Below, piece after piece: positions 17,110-25,451 of a DNA stretch of 64,000 nt. The stretch's first letter is position 1, and each line of letters opens with the position of its first letter. Both the position numbers and the translations under genes were made by a program. Below the pieces are notes generated by a model that did not search any database, was not told where the DNA came from, and saw nothing but the letters and a program-made list of their open reading frames with translations. This stretch comes from Clostridium sp. AN503 (lineage in GTDB: Bacteria; Bacillota; Clostridia; Lachnospirales; Lachnospiraceae): NCBI RefSeq assembly GCF_040719375.1, contig NZ_JBFDTP010000002.1, forward strand, positions 2,728,001 through 2,792,000, read 5' to 3'.

Positions 17110-17313
17110 GCAATGTCCGGGGGCGGGGCAGGATGGCGGTGGGTGACTGTGTCCAGCTTGAGCATTGCTAAGAAGAAAAAGCCGTTTTGAACGGGGCAGA
17201 ATCTGACTTTGTACGTCAGATTCTGCCCCGTTCAAAACGGCTTTTTCTTCTAAGCACTGCTAACAGCTTCCCAACGTCACCCACCGCCATCCTGCCCCGC
17301 CCCCGGACATTGC
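17110..17313. repeat. Very long inverted repeat (arms of about 98 bp)
   Basis: Arms 17110-17207 and 17215-17313 are complementary around a 7-nt centre. The outer 38 bp and the inner 40 or so bp match almost perfectly. About 25 bp between them are degenerate. The outer ends read GCAATGTCCGGGGGCGGGGC and its complement. No open reading frame, T-run or target-site duplication is evident. It could be a non-autonomous hairpin element, or an oversized terminator and mRNA-stabilising structure for ychF. Confidence 0.9.
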
Positions 17314-17622
17314 TGGTTACTGGCTTTTCTGGGATTTAAAAACGTAAAACGGCTGGGGATTAATCGTGCTTTGAGATTATAAATTTTTAGGTTTTGTGGC
17401 TTGACAGAGCTGGTTCTTTGAAGTTAGAGTTATAGTATATGGATGTTTGTTTTTGAGGGATGTGGTGTGGAAGTGGAATATGAATTTAGAATTGGAGATG
17501 TTGGCAGATATGACAGATTTCCAGTCGGCGGTTGAGGAAGTCACGGCTCTTGTACAGGATAAACTCTAGAATAAGGGCAATCTCCCCAATTATATGTTGG
17601 AGAATTTATGGAGGACATCAAG
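17314..17622. other. AT-rich spacer without a recognised gene
   Basis: This stretch leads into an AT-rich accessory block. It holds a TTGACA at 17401 with no properly spaced -10 box, and a 29-codon open frame (17480-17569, MNLELEMLADMTDF at its start) that resembles nothing I know and has no ribosome site. It may contain the decayed end of a lost gene. Confidence 0.5.
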
Positions 17623-18066
17623 ATGAAAATCATTGAAGTAACAGACAGAAATTCATCAATGATAGAACAGTTATTAAAGGTGTGGGAAAGTTCTGTGAAG
17701 GCAACGCATCTTTTTCTATCAGAGAATGAAATAGAGGACATTAAGAAGTATGTACCACAGGCATTAAAAGAAATACCACATTTAATTGTTGTGGAAAATG
17801 AGGATCAAGTTCCTATGGGATTTATGGGGATAGCAGGACAGCACCTGGAAATGCTGTTTATCTCCCACGAAGAAAGGGGTAAGGGACTGGGTAAAGAATT
17901 ACTTAGATATGGTATAGAAAAATATTCGATTAACGATTTAGCGGTGAATGAACAAAATCCTCTTGCTAAAGGTTTCTATGAGCACATGGGATTTCACGTT
18001 TATAAAAGAACTGCAAATGACGAACAGGGCAATCCCTACCCCCTTTTATATATGAGTAGACTGTAA
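17623..18066 (+). CDS. GNAT family N-acetyltransferase, YjaB-like
   Basis: A 147-residue acyltransferase of the GNAT fold that uses acetyl-CoA. It resembles Escherichia coli YjaB along its length: VWESSVKATHLFLS near residue 20, GFMGIAGQHLEMLFI, the acetyl-CoA loop ERGKGLGKELL, then NEQNPLAKGFYEHMGF and a C-terminal NPYPLLYM. The ATG at 17623 has GGAGG eight bases upstream and fits the YjaB start. An ATG five codons earlier is possible. The gene is much richer in A+T than ychF, a hint of transfer. The substrate is unknown. Confidence 0.85.
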   Translation: MKIIEVTDRNSSMIEQLLKVWESSVKATHLFLSENEIEDIKKYVPQALKEIPHLIVVENEDQVPMGFMGIAGQHLEMLFISHEERGKGLGKELLRYGIEKYSINDLAVNEQNPLAKGFYEHMGFHVYKRTANDEQGNPYPLLYMSRL

Positions 18067-18080
18067 TTTCTGTTTGATGG

Positions 18081-18341
18081 AAAGTTGGAGCATATTATAT
18101 TACCGCACAGTAAGTTAAAGAAGCAACCAATTTTCTAAACTCATTAGATGATAATATTTTGGAAAACATGTATGATTTTAGATCAATGCAAGAAAATGCA
18201 GTATATCCACTTCATGGAAACGAAAATGAATTAGATACAGGATTTTTATATGAGTACATATATTCATATCTGACAAAGTTGAGAGAGTATTTTAATCAAA
18301 CAGCAGAAAAAGGGTATGCTATTATTTTATATTTCAGTTAA
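18081..18341 (+). pseudogene. Truncated DUF1877 (YfbM-like) gene with a nonsense codon
   Basis: The frame starting at 18081 reads VGAYYITAQ, a stop (TAA at 18111-18113), then VKEATNFLNSLDDNILENMY and a C-terminal part with AVYPLHG and EYIYSYLTKLREYFNQTAEK. This fits the C-terminal half of DUF1877 proteins, where a segment of the form ITxEQVKEA is followed by an IYP motif and a helix ending AIILYFS. The TAA sits where a Gln codon (CAA) is expected. The N-terminal half and start are missing, and the preceding acetyltransferase ends 14 bp upstream. Confidence 0.6.
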
Positions 18342-18420
18342 GCATGAGTAATGGAGTAAATCTCTTTACATTATCGGAGAAATGTGTACTTACAGCTTCC
18401 AGTTGTGAGGGAGGGATCAT

Positions 18421-18891
18421 ATGGAACGTTTGAAAAGCTATTGTGCAGAGGTATGTTTTATAGATAATTTGCAAACATTTATAATTTCTCCCTCGAAGTT
18501 TGATGATATTCTAAAAGATAACGAACTTTTAATGTACTTGAAAAAATCAGATATAGTTCCTTTTATAAAGACATCAAGGGCAGTTGGTACAAATATATTA
18601 TATCTTGCATTTGTAAATCTTCCTGCTAAAGTAGAAAGATTTCAGTGGTTACCGGTACATTGCTATAAAAACGAAAATAAATTTTACCACGTTTATTATA
18701 GAAATACATGGATGTGCAGAGAGTGCAGGCACATAATGAATAAATCAATCGTCATGCCAATGGTGGAGGCTGATTCAACAATTTACCATTATTGTGAAAA
18801 TAAATATCCGGATATTCCTTTGATTTTCCAAAAAGTAAAATGTCCTAAATGCGGCAGGGTATTACAAAATCATTTGATTATTATTAAGTAG
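18421..18891 (+). CDS. Hypothetical protein with C-terminal zinc-ribbon-like cysteine pairs
   Basis: The 156-residue protein is not recognised. It has no signal peptide or membrane segment. The last 60 residues hold WMCRECRH (CxxC near residue 98), a lone YHYCENKYPD, and VKCPKCGRV (CxxC near residue 140), enough to bind one zinc ion. The first 90 residues are mixed alpha/beta with YLAFVNLPAKVERFQWLPVH. RBS GGGAGGG precedes the ATG. Base composition is AT-rich like its neighbours. It lies between a decayed DUF1877 gene and another unknown gene, in a block that looks acquired. Confidence 0.75.
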   Translation: MERLKSYCAEVCFIDNLQTFIISPSKFDDILKDNELLMYLKKSDIVPFIKTSRAVGTNILYLAFVNLPAKVERFQWLPVHCYKNENKFYHVYYRNTWMCRECRHIMNKSIVMPMVEADSTIYHYCENKYPDIPLIFQKVKCPKCGRVLQNHLIIIK

Positions 18892-18959
18892 CACAACTTC
18901 CAGTTGTTAGGGGAATCAATCAGATCGAAATTGACTATTTCATTTTTAGGAGGATTTAT

Positions 18960-19661
18960 ATGGGAGCGAAACATGCGAGCATTCACTTGAGATGCGATGA
19001 TAGCAATGAGGTTCTTGTCAGACTAAAAAAAGCATTCAGTAAAAAGAAAGGTCCCGGCAAAAAGGATATGATGGCAATTGAACTCATAAAAGCTTTTGCA
19101 AACAAGAACATCAGCGAGATAACGGACCCGACAGAAAAAGCGGAAAAAGAGGCGGTTCTGTCTGAAGCTATTGAGCGGACATTGAACGGTATGGGAACGG
19201 GAGACCCTGCTGTAATCGTTGTTCGGAAACACTTTGTCAGTATCTATTGGTATGACCATATCCGAAATGATAATTTACAGGAAAAAATGTTGGAATACGC
19301 TCAGCTATGCGGGGTTCCTGCCATGGGTGTGGGCTTATACGATGACACAAATTTTTCAATTTATGCTGTATGCAATGCAAAAGGACCTGATGCCCGGTGG
19401 TACAGCGGAGAATATTTGTTTGATTTCGATGACATTACCCCGGTAAAAGCAGAGGATATCTGCGACACAATCGACGCGCCCTTTTTCCTGAAGGGCCTGC
19501 AAAAAGTTTTGTCCCATGATAATGCCGAGGCTATGGCGGATACTTTTGAACAGGAAACCAAACTACCTATATTGATGTTTGATGAAGATTGCCGAGATAT
19601 GGGTATGAAAGAGCTGCATCGGTGGAGCAGTGCAACTGTATATTGCGAAAAATACGAATAA
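18960..19661 (+). CDS. Hypothetical protein, 233 residues
   Basis: I do not recognise this family. The protein is soluble, starts MGAKHASIHLRCDDSNEVLV and contains a basic lysine-rich segment (KKAFSKKKGPGKKDMMAIEL) near residues 23-40. Beta-rich segments follow, including VIVVRKHFVSIYWYDHI and YAVCNAKGPDARWYSGEYLFDF. AGGAGG stands six bases before the ATG. Only the last 100 residues have an acidic composition. Size, solubility and the setting among small AT-rich genes resemble immunity-type proteins, but no motif supports that. Confidence 0.75.
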   Translation: MGAKHASIHLRCDDSNEVLVRLKKAFSKKKGPGKKDMMAIELIKAFANKNISEITDPTEKAEKEAVLSEAIERTLNGMGTGDPAVIVVRKHFVSIYWYDHIRNDNLQEKMLEYAQLCGVPAMGVGLYDDTNFSIYAVCNAKGPDARWYSGEYLFDFDDITPVKAEDICDTIDAPFFLKGLQKVLSHDNAEAMADTFEQETKLPILMFDEDCRDMGMKELHRWSSATVYCEKYE

Positions 19662-19833
19662 CAAATGAATTCCAGTTTTTGCCTACCCTTCGGGAGCAAA
19701 TCCATCAGGATTTCTACGTTCAGGGAGCCGCGCCCCGCATTGGGCCTGCTTTTCCCTTTAGAACCCCGTTCCCAACGAAACGTGAGCGCCCGCCTCTTCC
19801 CCATCCTCCCGATGGCGTACCCTCGCCGCACAC

Positions 19834-20304
19834 CTACTCATGCTCCTTACAGGAAATCTCCTCCACCTCCAGCTTGAACACGCACACCGCATCCAGCATC
19901 CCATCGGTAAAAGTCCAGTCAGACTTTCCCGTATTGTGCCGCATCAGTTCACACAGCGCTTTTCTTTTCTCTTCCGGTTCCTCAACAAGATCAACGCGGC
20001 CTGCGCCGATCACACTCTGGAAGGCTGCGGAGTAGCTGCAGGCGGTCTCCCCGGCGTGCAGCTGGTATGCCGTGTCCAGTTCAAATCCAGCGCGGTGATA
20101 TTTTCGGATCAGCTCCAGCTTCCTCCCTTCTTTGGCCCCATGAAAATAGAAAACCTGTTTTTCCTCCTCCGAAACATATCCAAAATTCAGAGGGACGATA
20201 TATGCCGTCCCTTCATCACAAAAACCCAGCCTGCAGCAATGGCATGAACGGATCATATCATCTATCTTTTTACGGTCCGTTATCTCCCTGTCTTTTCTTC
20301 TCAT
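19834..20304 (-). CDS. Pyridoxamine 5'-phosphate oxidase family protein (NimA-like)
   Basis: Flavin-binding split-barrel protein of 156 residues. The N-terminal helix MRRKDREITDRKKIDDMI leads to CRLGFCDEGTAYIVPLNFGY, and the barrel includes VFYFHGAKEGRKLELIR and AFQSVIGAGRVDLVEEPEEK, all typical of the NimA-like branch of the FMN-binding family. The branch includes nitroimidazole reductases, but most members have no known substrate. The ATG at 20304 is preceded by GGAGGAAGGA. It converges with the unknown gene at 18960, and the 170 bp between them hold nothing that I recognise. Confidence 0.85.
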   Translation of the reverse strand: MRRKDREITDRKKIDDMIRSCHCCRLGFCDEGTAYIVPLNFGYVSEEEKQVFYFHGAKEGRKLELIRKYHRAGFELDTAYQLHAGETACSYSAAFQSVIGAGRVDLVEEPEEKRKALCELMRHNTGKSDWTFTDGMLDAVCVFKLEVEEISCKEHE

Positions 20305-20505
20305 TCTCAGTCCTTCCTCCGGCGGACGAGACGCCGGTACCATGTTTTCTGCTCCATATCCGATTCCAGGATCATCCTATCCCATTTTGCGTAATTTTGT
20401 CAACTGGATTTGGCATGTCTTGTCGGAAAATGGCCAGAAAAGCGTTGCGTTTAACAGACTTATGGGGTATATTGGTTACAACTGGAATTGGAAGTGAGGA
20501 TGGAT

Positions 20506-22626
20506 ATGACACACGAAGAATACGATTCCCTGCTCATGGACCGCAGCGGCTATCTATGCTATATCTGCGATACAGAGACTTATGAGACGCTGCATTTAAC
20601 CAGGGCAGCAATGGATCTATATGGGCTAAAATCCCCAGAGGAATATACAGGCAGACAATGCTATGATCTTTTACAGGGGCTGGATTCCCCATGCCCGTTC
20701 TGCCCGAATTCCAAATTAAAGCACGGGGAGAACTACTGCTGGGAACACTATAACACCAAGCTTGACCGCTGGCTGGCGGCAACAGATACCCTTCTGACCA
20801 TAGAAGGACGGTCATGCAAGATGGAAGTGGCCAATGATATCACGCAGCAGAAAGAACAGGTGTCACAGTTGTCGGACCGGCTGTCTATTGAGAGCGCCCT
20901 GATTGAATGTGTAGGCATCCTGGCCCATGAGAAAGATATGAAAGCTGCCATCAATCACTTTCTGGAAACCATCGGGCATTTTTACCAGGCCAGACGCGCC
21001 TATATCTTTGAATTCGATCCTGAGAACACCATCATGAACAACACATTTGAATGGTGTGATGAAAATGTCTCCCGTGAAATCAACAATCTGCAGGAGATTC
21101 CGATCGAATATGCCAGTGACTGGCTGAAGATGTTTGAGGAAAAAGGAAATTTTTCGATTTCTTCCCTACACAAAGAGTTAGACCCTTCCGAACCTGGATA
21201 TCGGATCTTAAACGACCAGGGAATTGAAAAACTCCTTGCAGCACCGTTTCTCAAGGGAGAAAAGATAACCGGTTTTCTCGGTGTGGATGATCCCTGTGTC
21301 AACAGTACGGATCTGACTCTGCTCCGCGCTGCCTCCGATTTCATCATGGAAGAGCTTGAGAAACGCCGTCTGATGAGCGATCTGGAATACGCCTCCTTTA
21401 CGGATCTTCTCACTGGTTTAAAAAACCGCAACCAGTATATACGGGTCCTGTCGGATTACAGCAGGACGCCTCCGGATTCTCTGGGGGTGATCTTTATTGA
21501 CATCAATGGCATGAAGAAACTCAACGATACCTATGGTCACAGCTTCGGGGATTACGTGATCATCAGAGTGGCCTCCATTTTAAAAGAACACCTTACAGAC
21601 AACCTGTTCCGTATAGGTGGTGACGAATTCGTCGCATTGTACCCGAATATCAGCAAGGAAGAATTTGAGAAAAAAGTACTGAACCTGCGGCGTGAATATG
21701 ATGCAGACAAAGACTGCGATGTCTCCCTCGGCTACACCTGGAGCAGCGGGGAACTGGATGTCGTCAGCCAGATCCGCCAGGCTGACGAACTGATGTATGC
21801 AGAAAAACAGTCTTACTACCACTCCATCCTGTGCACGGGCCGGATGGCAAGGACCGGTATGGCAAGCGAAGTACTGCAGGAGATAAAAAACGACCGTTTC
21901 GTCGTCTTTTACCAGCCGCAGTTCCATATCAAGAGCCAGAAGATCATCGGCGCCGAGGCCCTGGTCCGCAAAAAAGACAACGATGGAGTGCTGATCCCGC
22001 CGGACCGTTTCATCCCCTTCTATGAATTAGAGGGTGTGATCCGTCATGTGGACCTGTACGTGCTGGAAACAGTCTGCACAAATCTTCAAAAGTGGATGAG
22101 TGAGGACATTCCCCTGCGCATCTCGGTGAATTTTTCAAGAGTGACCCTCATGGAACCGGATATCGTAAAAACCATATTGGATATCTGCCGCCGCTATGGC
22201 GTCCCGTCCTCCTATATCATGGTGGAGGTGACGGAGAGCATCAGCAAGATGGATCATGAACAGCTGAAACGCCTTGTCCACGACCTGGCGGAAGCGGGAT
22301 TTACCATCTCGCTGGATGACTTTGGTTCCAAATACTCCAACCTTTCCATCCTGACGGCCCTGGATTTTAACGAGATCAAGTTTGACAAAACCCTGGTGGA
22401 TGAACTGGAGAAGAATCCCAAGAGCCAGGTGGTCATGCAGAACAGCATCCATATCTGCAGAGATTTAAAAAATACCCACTCCATCGCTGAGGGTATCGAG
22501 ACCCGCGGACAGCTGGACCTGCTGTTGGATTATGCATGCGACTACGGACAGGGCTACTACTTCTCCCGTCCGCTTTCGGAAGAACAGTTCAGCAAGCTGC
22601 TGAAGGAGCAGGCAAAAAGCAGATAA
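20506..22626 (+). CDS. GGDEF and EAL domain protein with PAS and GAF-type sensor regions
   Basis: Cyclic-di-GMP turnover protein of 706 residues, without membrane segments. An N-terminal PAS-like region (about 10-115) contains a cysteine cluster SPCPFCPNSK. A GAF-like domain covers about 130-290. The GGDEF domain (about 300-445) has an intact active-site loop RIGGDEFVALYPN. The EAL domain (about 460-700) has GAEALVRKK, DDFGSKYSNLSIL and EGIETRGQ. DDFGSKYS differs from the usual DDFGTGYS. Both cyclase and phosphodiesterase motifs look largely intact. The ATG at 20506 has GAGG six bases upstream, and an ATG two codons earlier is possible. Confidence 0.9.
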   Translation: MTHEEYDSLLMDRSGYLCYICDTETYETLHLTRAAMDLYGLKSPEEYTGRQCYDLLQGLDSPCPFCPNSKLKHGENYCWEHYNTKLDRWLAATDTLLTIEGRSCKMEVANDITQQKEQVSQLSDRLSIESALIECVGILAHEKDMKAAINHFLETIGHFYQARRAYIFEFDPENTIMNNTFEWCDENVSREINNLQEIPIEYASDWLKMFEEKGNFSISSLHKELDPSEPGYRILNDQGIEKLLAAPFLKGEKITGFLGVDDPCVNSTDLTLLRAASDFIMEELEKRRLMSDLEYASFTDLLTGLKNRNQYIRVLSDYSRTPPDSLGVIFIDINGMKKLNDTYGHSFGDYVIIRVASILKEHLTDNLFRIGGDEFVALYPNISKEEFEKKVLNLRREYDADKDCDVSLGYTWSSGELDVVSQIRQADELMYAEKQSYYHSILCTGRMARTGMASEVLQEIKNDRFVVFYQPQFHIKSQKIIGAEALVRKKDNDGVLIPPDRFIPFYELEGVIRHVDLYVLETVCTNLQKWMSEDIPLRISVNFSRVTLMEPDIVKTILDICRRYGVPSSYIMVEVTESISKMDHEQLKRLVHDLAEAGFTISLDDFGSKYSNLSILTALDFNEIKFDKTLVDELEKNPKSQVVMQNSIHICRDLKNTHSIAEGIETRGQLDLLLDYACDYGQGYYFSRPLSEEQFSKLLKEQAKSR

Positions 22627-22654
22627 CCGCCCGGTTATCTGCTTCCTTTTTTAA
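22619..22654 (+). terminator. Terminator after the GGDEF-EAL gene
   Basis: Stem arms GCAGATAACC (22619-22628) and GGTTATCTGC (22633-22642) close a 4-nt loop and are followed by TTCCTTTTTT. The left arm includes the stop codon, and the right arm overlaps the end of the convergent DUF3795 gene. Confidence 0.85.
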
Positions 22655-23009
22655 TGAACTGAATCAGCGCTTCCTCATCCTCGAAGCCATCGTAGTCGCC
22701 GCTTATCCCTTCCCGGTGATAGACAACGCCCTGACCTTCATTCCTCTCCAGACAGTCCAAAAGCTCCCCACTGCCATACTGCTTCACAAAACTGGTAAAA
22801 CCATGTGGTTTAGCCTTGCCCAGCAGTCCTTTTCGGCAGTCCTCACTGCACTCATAACAGCCCTTCAACCCTTTTTCCATGGAACATCTCCGGTTCTCAC
22901 ACCAGGCGCTGCCGGAACAACCGTCTGAATCACAGCCCGCACAGGTCTCATTCTGTGAACACAGTGCACATGCCAGACCACATCTTGCAATCCCTAATTC
23001 CCGCTTCAT
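22635..23009 (-). CDS. DUF3795 family cysteine-rich protein
   Basis: A 124-residue cytoplasmic protein. The first 60 residues hold about eleven cysteines arranged as CGLACALCSQNETCAGCDSDGC, CENRRC and CYECSEDCRKG, which fits the DUF3795 pattern and suggests metal or Fe-S binding. The C-terminal half is helical and acidic. RBS AAGGAG precedes the ATG. It is transcribed alone and convergently with the GGDEF-EAL gene, sharing the terminator hairpin. Function is unknown. Confidence 0.8.
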   Translation of the reverse strand: MKRELGIARCGLACALCSQNETCAGCDSDGCSGSAWCENRRCSMEKGLKGCYECSEDCRKGLLGKAKPHGFTSFVKQYGSGELLDCLERNEGQGVVYHREGISGDYDGFEDEEALIQFIKKGSR

Positions 23010-23074
23010 ACTTTATGCTCCTTTTTGTCACATATTGTTGCTTCTTGTTCCTATCCCGATTATATCATATGTAA

Positions 23075-23103
23075 TTGCTTTTTTTCTACATATTTTGTAT
23101 AAT
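23075..23103 (+). promoter_or_regulatory. Promoter of the sodium-dependent transporter gene
   Basis: TTGCTT (23075-23080), 17-bp spacer, TATAAT (23098-23103), about 40 bp before the chosen start codon. It also argues against earlier in-frame starts. Confidence 0.8.
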
Positions 23104-23143
23104 GGAAAGACTTATGGAAAAAATACTGACTTTGGGGGTAACT

Positions 23144-24472
23144 ATGAAAACAAACAACAAATGGGCCAGCAAGATGGGCTTTATCCTGGCTACGGCAGGA
23201 GCTGCCATCGGTCTCGGCAATCTCTGGAAATTTCCCTACCTGATGGGGCGTAACGGAGGCTTTCCGTTCCTTGTGGCATATCTGTTTTTTATCTGCATTC
23301 TGGGAGTACCGGTCATGATCACGGAAATGTCACTGGGACGCAAGACCGGACAGAACCCGGTACTGGCCTATGATTCCATCCATCCGCACGCGAAGATCGT
23401 AGGCTATTTCGGCGTGCTGGCAGCTTTCGTCATCCTGTCCTACTATGCGGTGATCGGCGGATGGATCATCAAATATTTTACCAGCTACGCTTTCACGGCC
23501 CACGCTCCGGCAGATTTTACCGCCTTTATCGCAAAACCCACGGAGCCTCTGGCCTGGTTCTTCCTGTTCATGCTGATGACCGGGATCATCTGCTATTTCG
23601 GGGTGGACGGTATTGAGCGGGCAAGTAAATTCATGATGCCTGCACTGTTTGTCATCCTTTTGATCATCATTGGCCGCGGCCTGACCCTGCCAGGCGCGTC
23701 AAAGGGGCTGGCTTTCATCTTCAAACCTCGGTTTGACGATTTCAGCGCCGGTTCCGTCAGCGCCGCACTGGGACAGGTGTTTTACTCCTTAAGCCTCTGC
23801 ATGGGCATCACGATCACTTACGGCAGTTATTTGAACCGGCATGTGAGCATCCCGAAAAGCTGCATCCACATCGCGCTCCTTGATACGGCGATCGCGGTAC
23901 TGGCGGGGATCGCTATCTTCCCCGCAGTATTTGCCTGCGGCCTGGAACCGGCGTCAGGACCAAGCCTGATCTTCGTCACCCTGCCCCGTGTATTTGAATC
24001 CATGACGGGAGGCTCCCTGTTTGCGGCCCTGTTCTTCCTGCTGGTATTCTTTGCTGCCGTGACCAGTGCCGTAGCGCTCCTTGAGGTATGTGTGTCCTTT
24101 GTTATGGGCTCCTGGCATTGGAGCAGGAAAAAAGCCGTCCTGATTTTGACGGCTGTGATCTTCCTTCTGGGCACGCCCAGCTCCCTTTCCTTCGGACCGC
24201 TGGCTGATGTGACCATCTTAAACTATAGTATTTTTGACTTTGTATGTATGTTGACCGACAACATCTTCCTGCCCTTCGGCGGGATCTGCATGTGCTATTA
24301 TGTGGGCTGGAAGTGGAAACCGGATATCCTGCTGGAAGAGATCAGGCAGGATGGAGTCCAGTTTAAACTGGCGAAAGCATGGCTGTTCTTAATTCGCTTT
24401 ATAACACCGGTGATGGTCGCGGTGGTGACCCTGACGGGATTCTTCGGCGTATATCAGACCATCATAAAATAA
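23144..24472 (+). CDS. Sodium-dependent transporter of the NSS/SLC6 family
   Basis: Secondary transporter of 442 residues that couples Na+ to uptake of an amino acid or related compound. About eleven membrane segments are visible. The first contains the family signature SKMGFILATAGAAIGLGNLW followed by KFPYLMGRNGGFPFLVAY, which forms the substrate and sodium sites. Bacterial members with eleven helices include Tyt1 and MhsT. The substrate cannot be read from sequence. The ATG at 23144 has GGGGGT upstream and lies downstream of a strong promoter. The transcript ends at a hairpin formed with the convergent gene. Confidence 0.93.
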   Translation: MKTNNKWASKMGFILATAGAAIGLGNLWKFPYLMGRNGGFPFLVAYLFFICILGVPVMITEMSLGRKTGQNPVLAYDSIHPHAKIVGYFGVLAAFVILSYYAVIGGWIIKYFTSYAFTAHAPADFTAFIAKPTEPLAWFFLFMLMTGIICYFGVDGIERASKFMMPALFVILLIIIGRGLTLPGASKGLAFIFKPRFDDFSAGSVSAALGQVFYSLSLCMGITITYGSYLNRHVSIPKSCIHIALLDTAIAVLAGIAIFPAVFACGLEPASGPSLIFVTLPRVFESMTGGSLFAALFFLLVFFAAVTSAVALLEVCVSFVMGSWHWSRKKAVLILTAVIFLLGTPSSLSFGPLADVTILNYSIFDFVCMLTDNIFLPFGGICMCYYVGWKWKPDILLEEIRQDGVQFKLAKAWLFLIRFITPVMVAVVTLTGFFGVYQTIIK

Positions 24473-24481
24473 TACTGTCCC

Positions 24482-24540
24482 GGGGAGATATCAGACTTCA
24501 AAATCTTCGGATTTGAAGCTGCTGTAATATCTCCCCTTTT
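24482..24540 (+). terminator. Terminator of the transporter, built from the convergent gene's coding sequence
   Basis: Arms GGGGAGATAT (24482-24491) and ATATCTCCCC (24527-24536) enclose a second pairing, CTTCAAA/TTTGAAG, and are followed by TTTT on the plus strand. The right arm and the inner stem encode the last residues of the PNPOx protein on the other strand. Confidence 0.75.
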
Positions 24541-24907
24541 CTGCGGTAAAACGCAGCACACAGTAGTCCGGGTCTGTCACTCCGCCGGGATAATACATGG
24601 TATCGCCCTCCCGCCAGATCATCTCCTTACTTTCGCTGTCCTCTAAGACCTCCATCGTTCCCTTAAGCATCACTCCCCTGAAAAAGCGCCTGTCACAAAA
24701 GTAGATGCAGGCCCTGGGATTCTTCCTGTATTGGGATACTCTCATGGAAGATGTGTTCGTCGTAAAGTAGAACACCCTGAGTCCCTCCCTCCTGCGGGGC
24801 GGCAGCATGGCCTTCGTGTTGGGATAACCGTCTGCATCGACAGAGCTGATAAATGACACCCCCTGTTTATCGATCAGGTTCCCGATCGTTTTTTCTGCAT
24901 CTCTCAT
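24491..24907 (-). CDS. Pyridoxamine 5'-phosphate oxidase family protein (general stress protein 26-like)
   Basis: A 138-residue split-barrel flavin-binding protein. It starts MRDAEKTIGNLIDKQGVSFI and carries DADGYPNTKAMLPP, VFYFTTNTSSMRVSQYRKNP and ACIYFCDRRFFRGVMLKGTM, as in the small PNPOx-like proteins of Clostridia. It probably binds FMN, and the reaction is unknown. RBS AAGGAGG precedes the ATG. It follows the HxlR regulator in the same direction with an 80-bp gap. HxlR proteins often control such redox genes, so a link is plausible but unproven. Confidence 0.85.
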   Translation of the reverse strand: MRDAEKTIGNLIDKQGVSFISSVDADGYPNTKAMLPPRRREGLRVFYFTTNTSSMRVSQYRKNPRACIYFCDRRFFRGVMLKGTMEVLEDSESKEMIWREGDTMYYPGGVTDPDYCVLRFTAEKGRYYSSFKSEDFEV

Positions 24908-24987
24908 TGGATCTTCCTCCTTATGCTTCCTTATAATTTCATTATAGAAGCACTTCTCCTCCAGGTAAAGTACAGACTTTTTTGTAA

Positions 24988-25344
24988 CTATAATAATCCT
25001 TTCTCTCTAAGCAGCTCAGCTTTCCCGTCTTCCAGCATGATCTCAATCCCCACAGTCTGCATGATCGCAACCGCTTCAAACACCTTTTTCCCACGTTCCG
25101 TCAGATAGTAATCTACCCGGAGCGGATAACCGTCATATGTATTTTTTTCCACAGCGCCGCAGGTTTTCAATTCGCTTAAATGTTGGAGAAGCATCTTCTG
25201 GCTGATGCCTCCGATCTCCTTTTTCAGGGAGGACAGGGACTGAGGGCCTTTGCTCAGCTGCCAGAGAATGATCGGCTTCCACTTGCCTTTGATCATATCG
25301 TGAGTCAGTTCCAGAGGGCAGGTGTATTCATCGCGCATCTTCAT
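24988..25344 (-). CDS. HxlR family winged-helix transcriptional regulator
   Basis: DNA-binding protein of 118 residues with the family hallmark: an N-terminal cysteine and segment YTCPLELTHDMIKGKWKPII, then LWQLSKGPQSLSSLKKEIGG, SQKMLLQHLSELKTCGAVEK and YYLTERGKKVFEAV. The conserved cysteine (residue 8) may sense electrophiles or redox state, as in HypR and YodB. The ATG at 25344 has AAGGAG five bases upstream. Upstream lies the terminator of lysA. Confidence 0.9.
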   Translation of the reverse strand: MKMRDEYTCPLELTHDMIKGKWKPIILWQLSKGPQSLSSLKKEIGGISQKMLLQHLSELKTCGAVEKNTYDGYPLRVDYYLTERGKKVFEAVAIMQTVGIEIMLEDGKAELLREKGLL

Positions 25345-25377
25345 AATTTCTCCTTTCCACGCTTCCATTGTCACCAT

Positions 25378-25435
25378 AAAAAGAAACAGGGCTGCTGCGC
25401 AGCAGATGGCACGCATCCACAGCACAGCAGCCCTG
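25378..25435 (-). terminator. Terminator of lysA
   Basis: On the minus strand the arms CAGGGCTGCTG (25435-25425) and CAGCAGCCCTG (25397-25387) form a stem followed by TTTCTTTTT. It sits 17 bases after the lysA stop. Confidence 0.85.
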
Positions 25436-25451
25436 CCGTATGATCATTCTC

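Noticed and set aside
17110..17313. Ordinary rho-independent terminator of ychF
   Set aside because: The stem is nearly 100 bp long and is not followed by a T-run, so a plain terminator does not explain it. It is listed as a repeat.
17401..17440. MerR-type promoter near 17401
   Set aside because: TTGACA is followed by TATAGT at 24 bp, too long even for MerR-controlled promoters, and no MerR gene is nearby.
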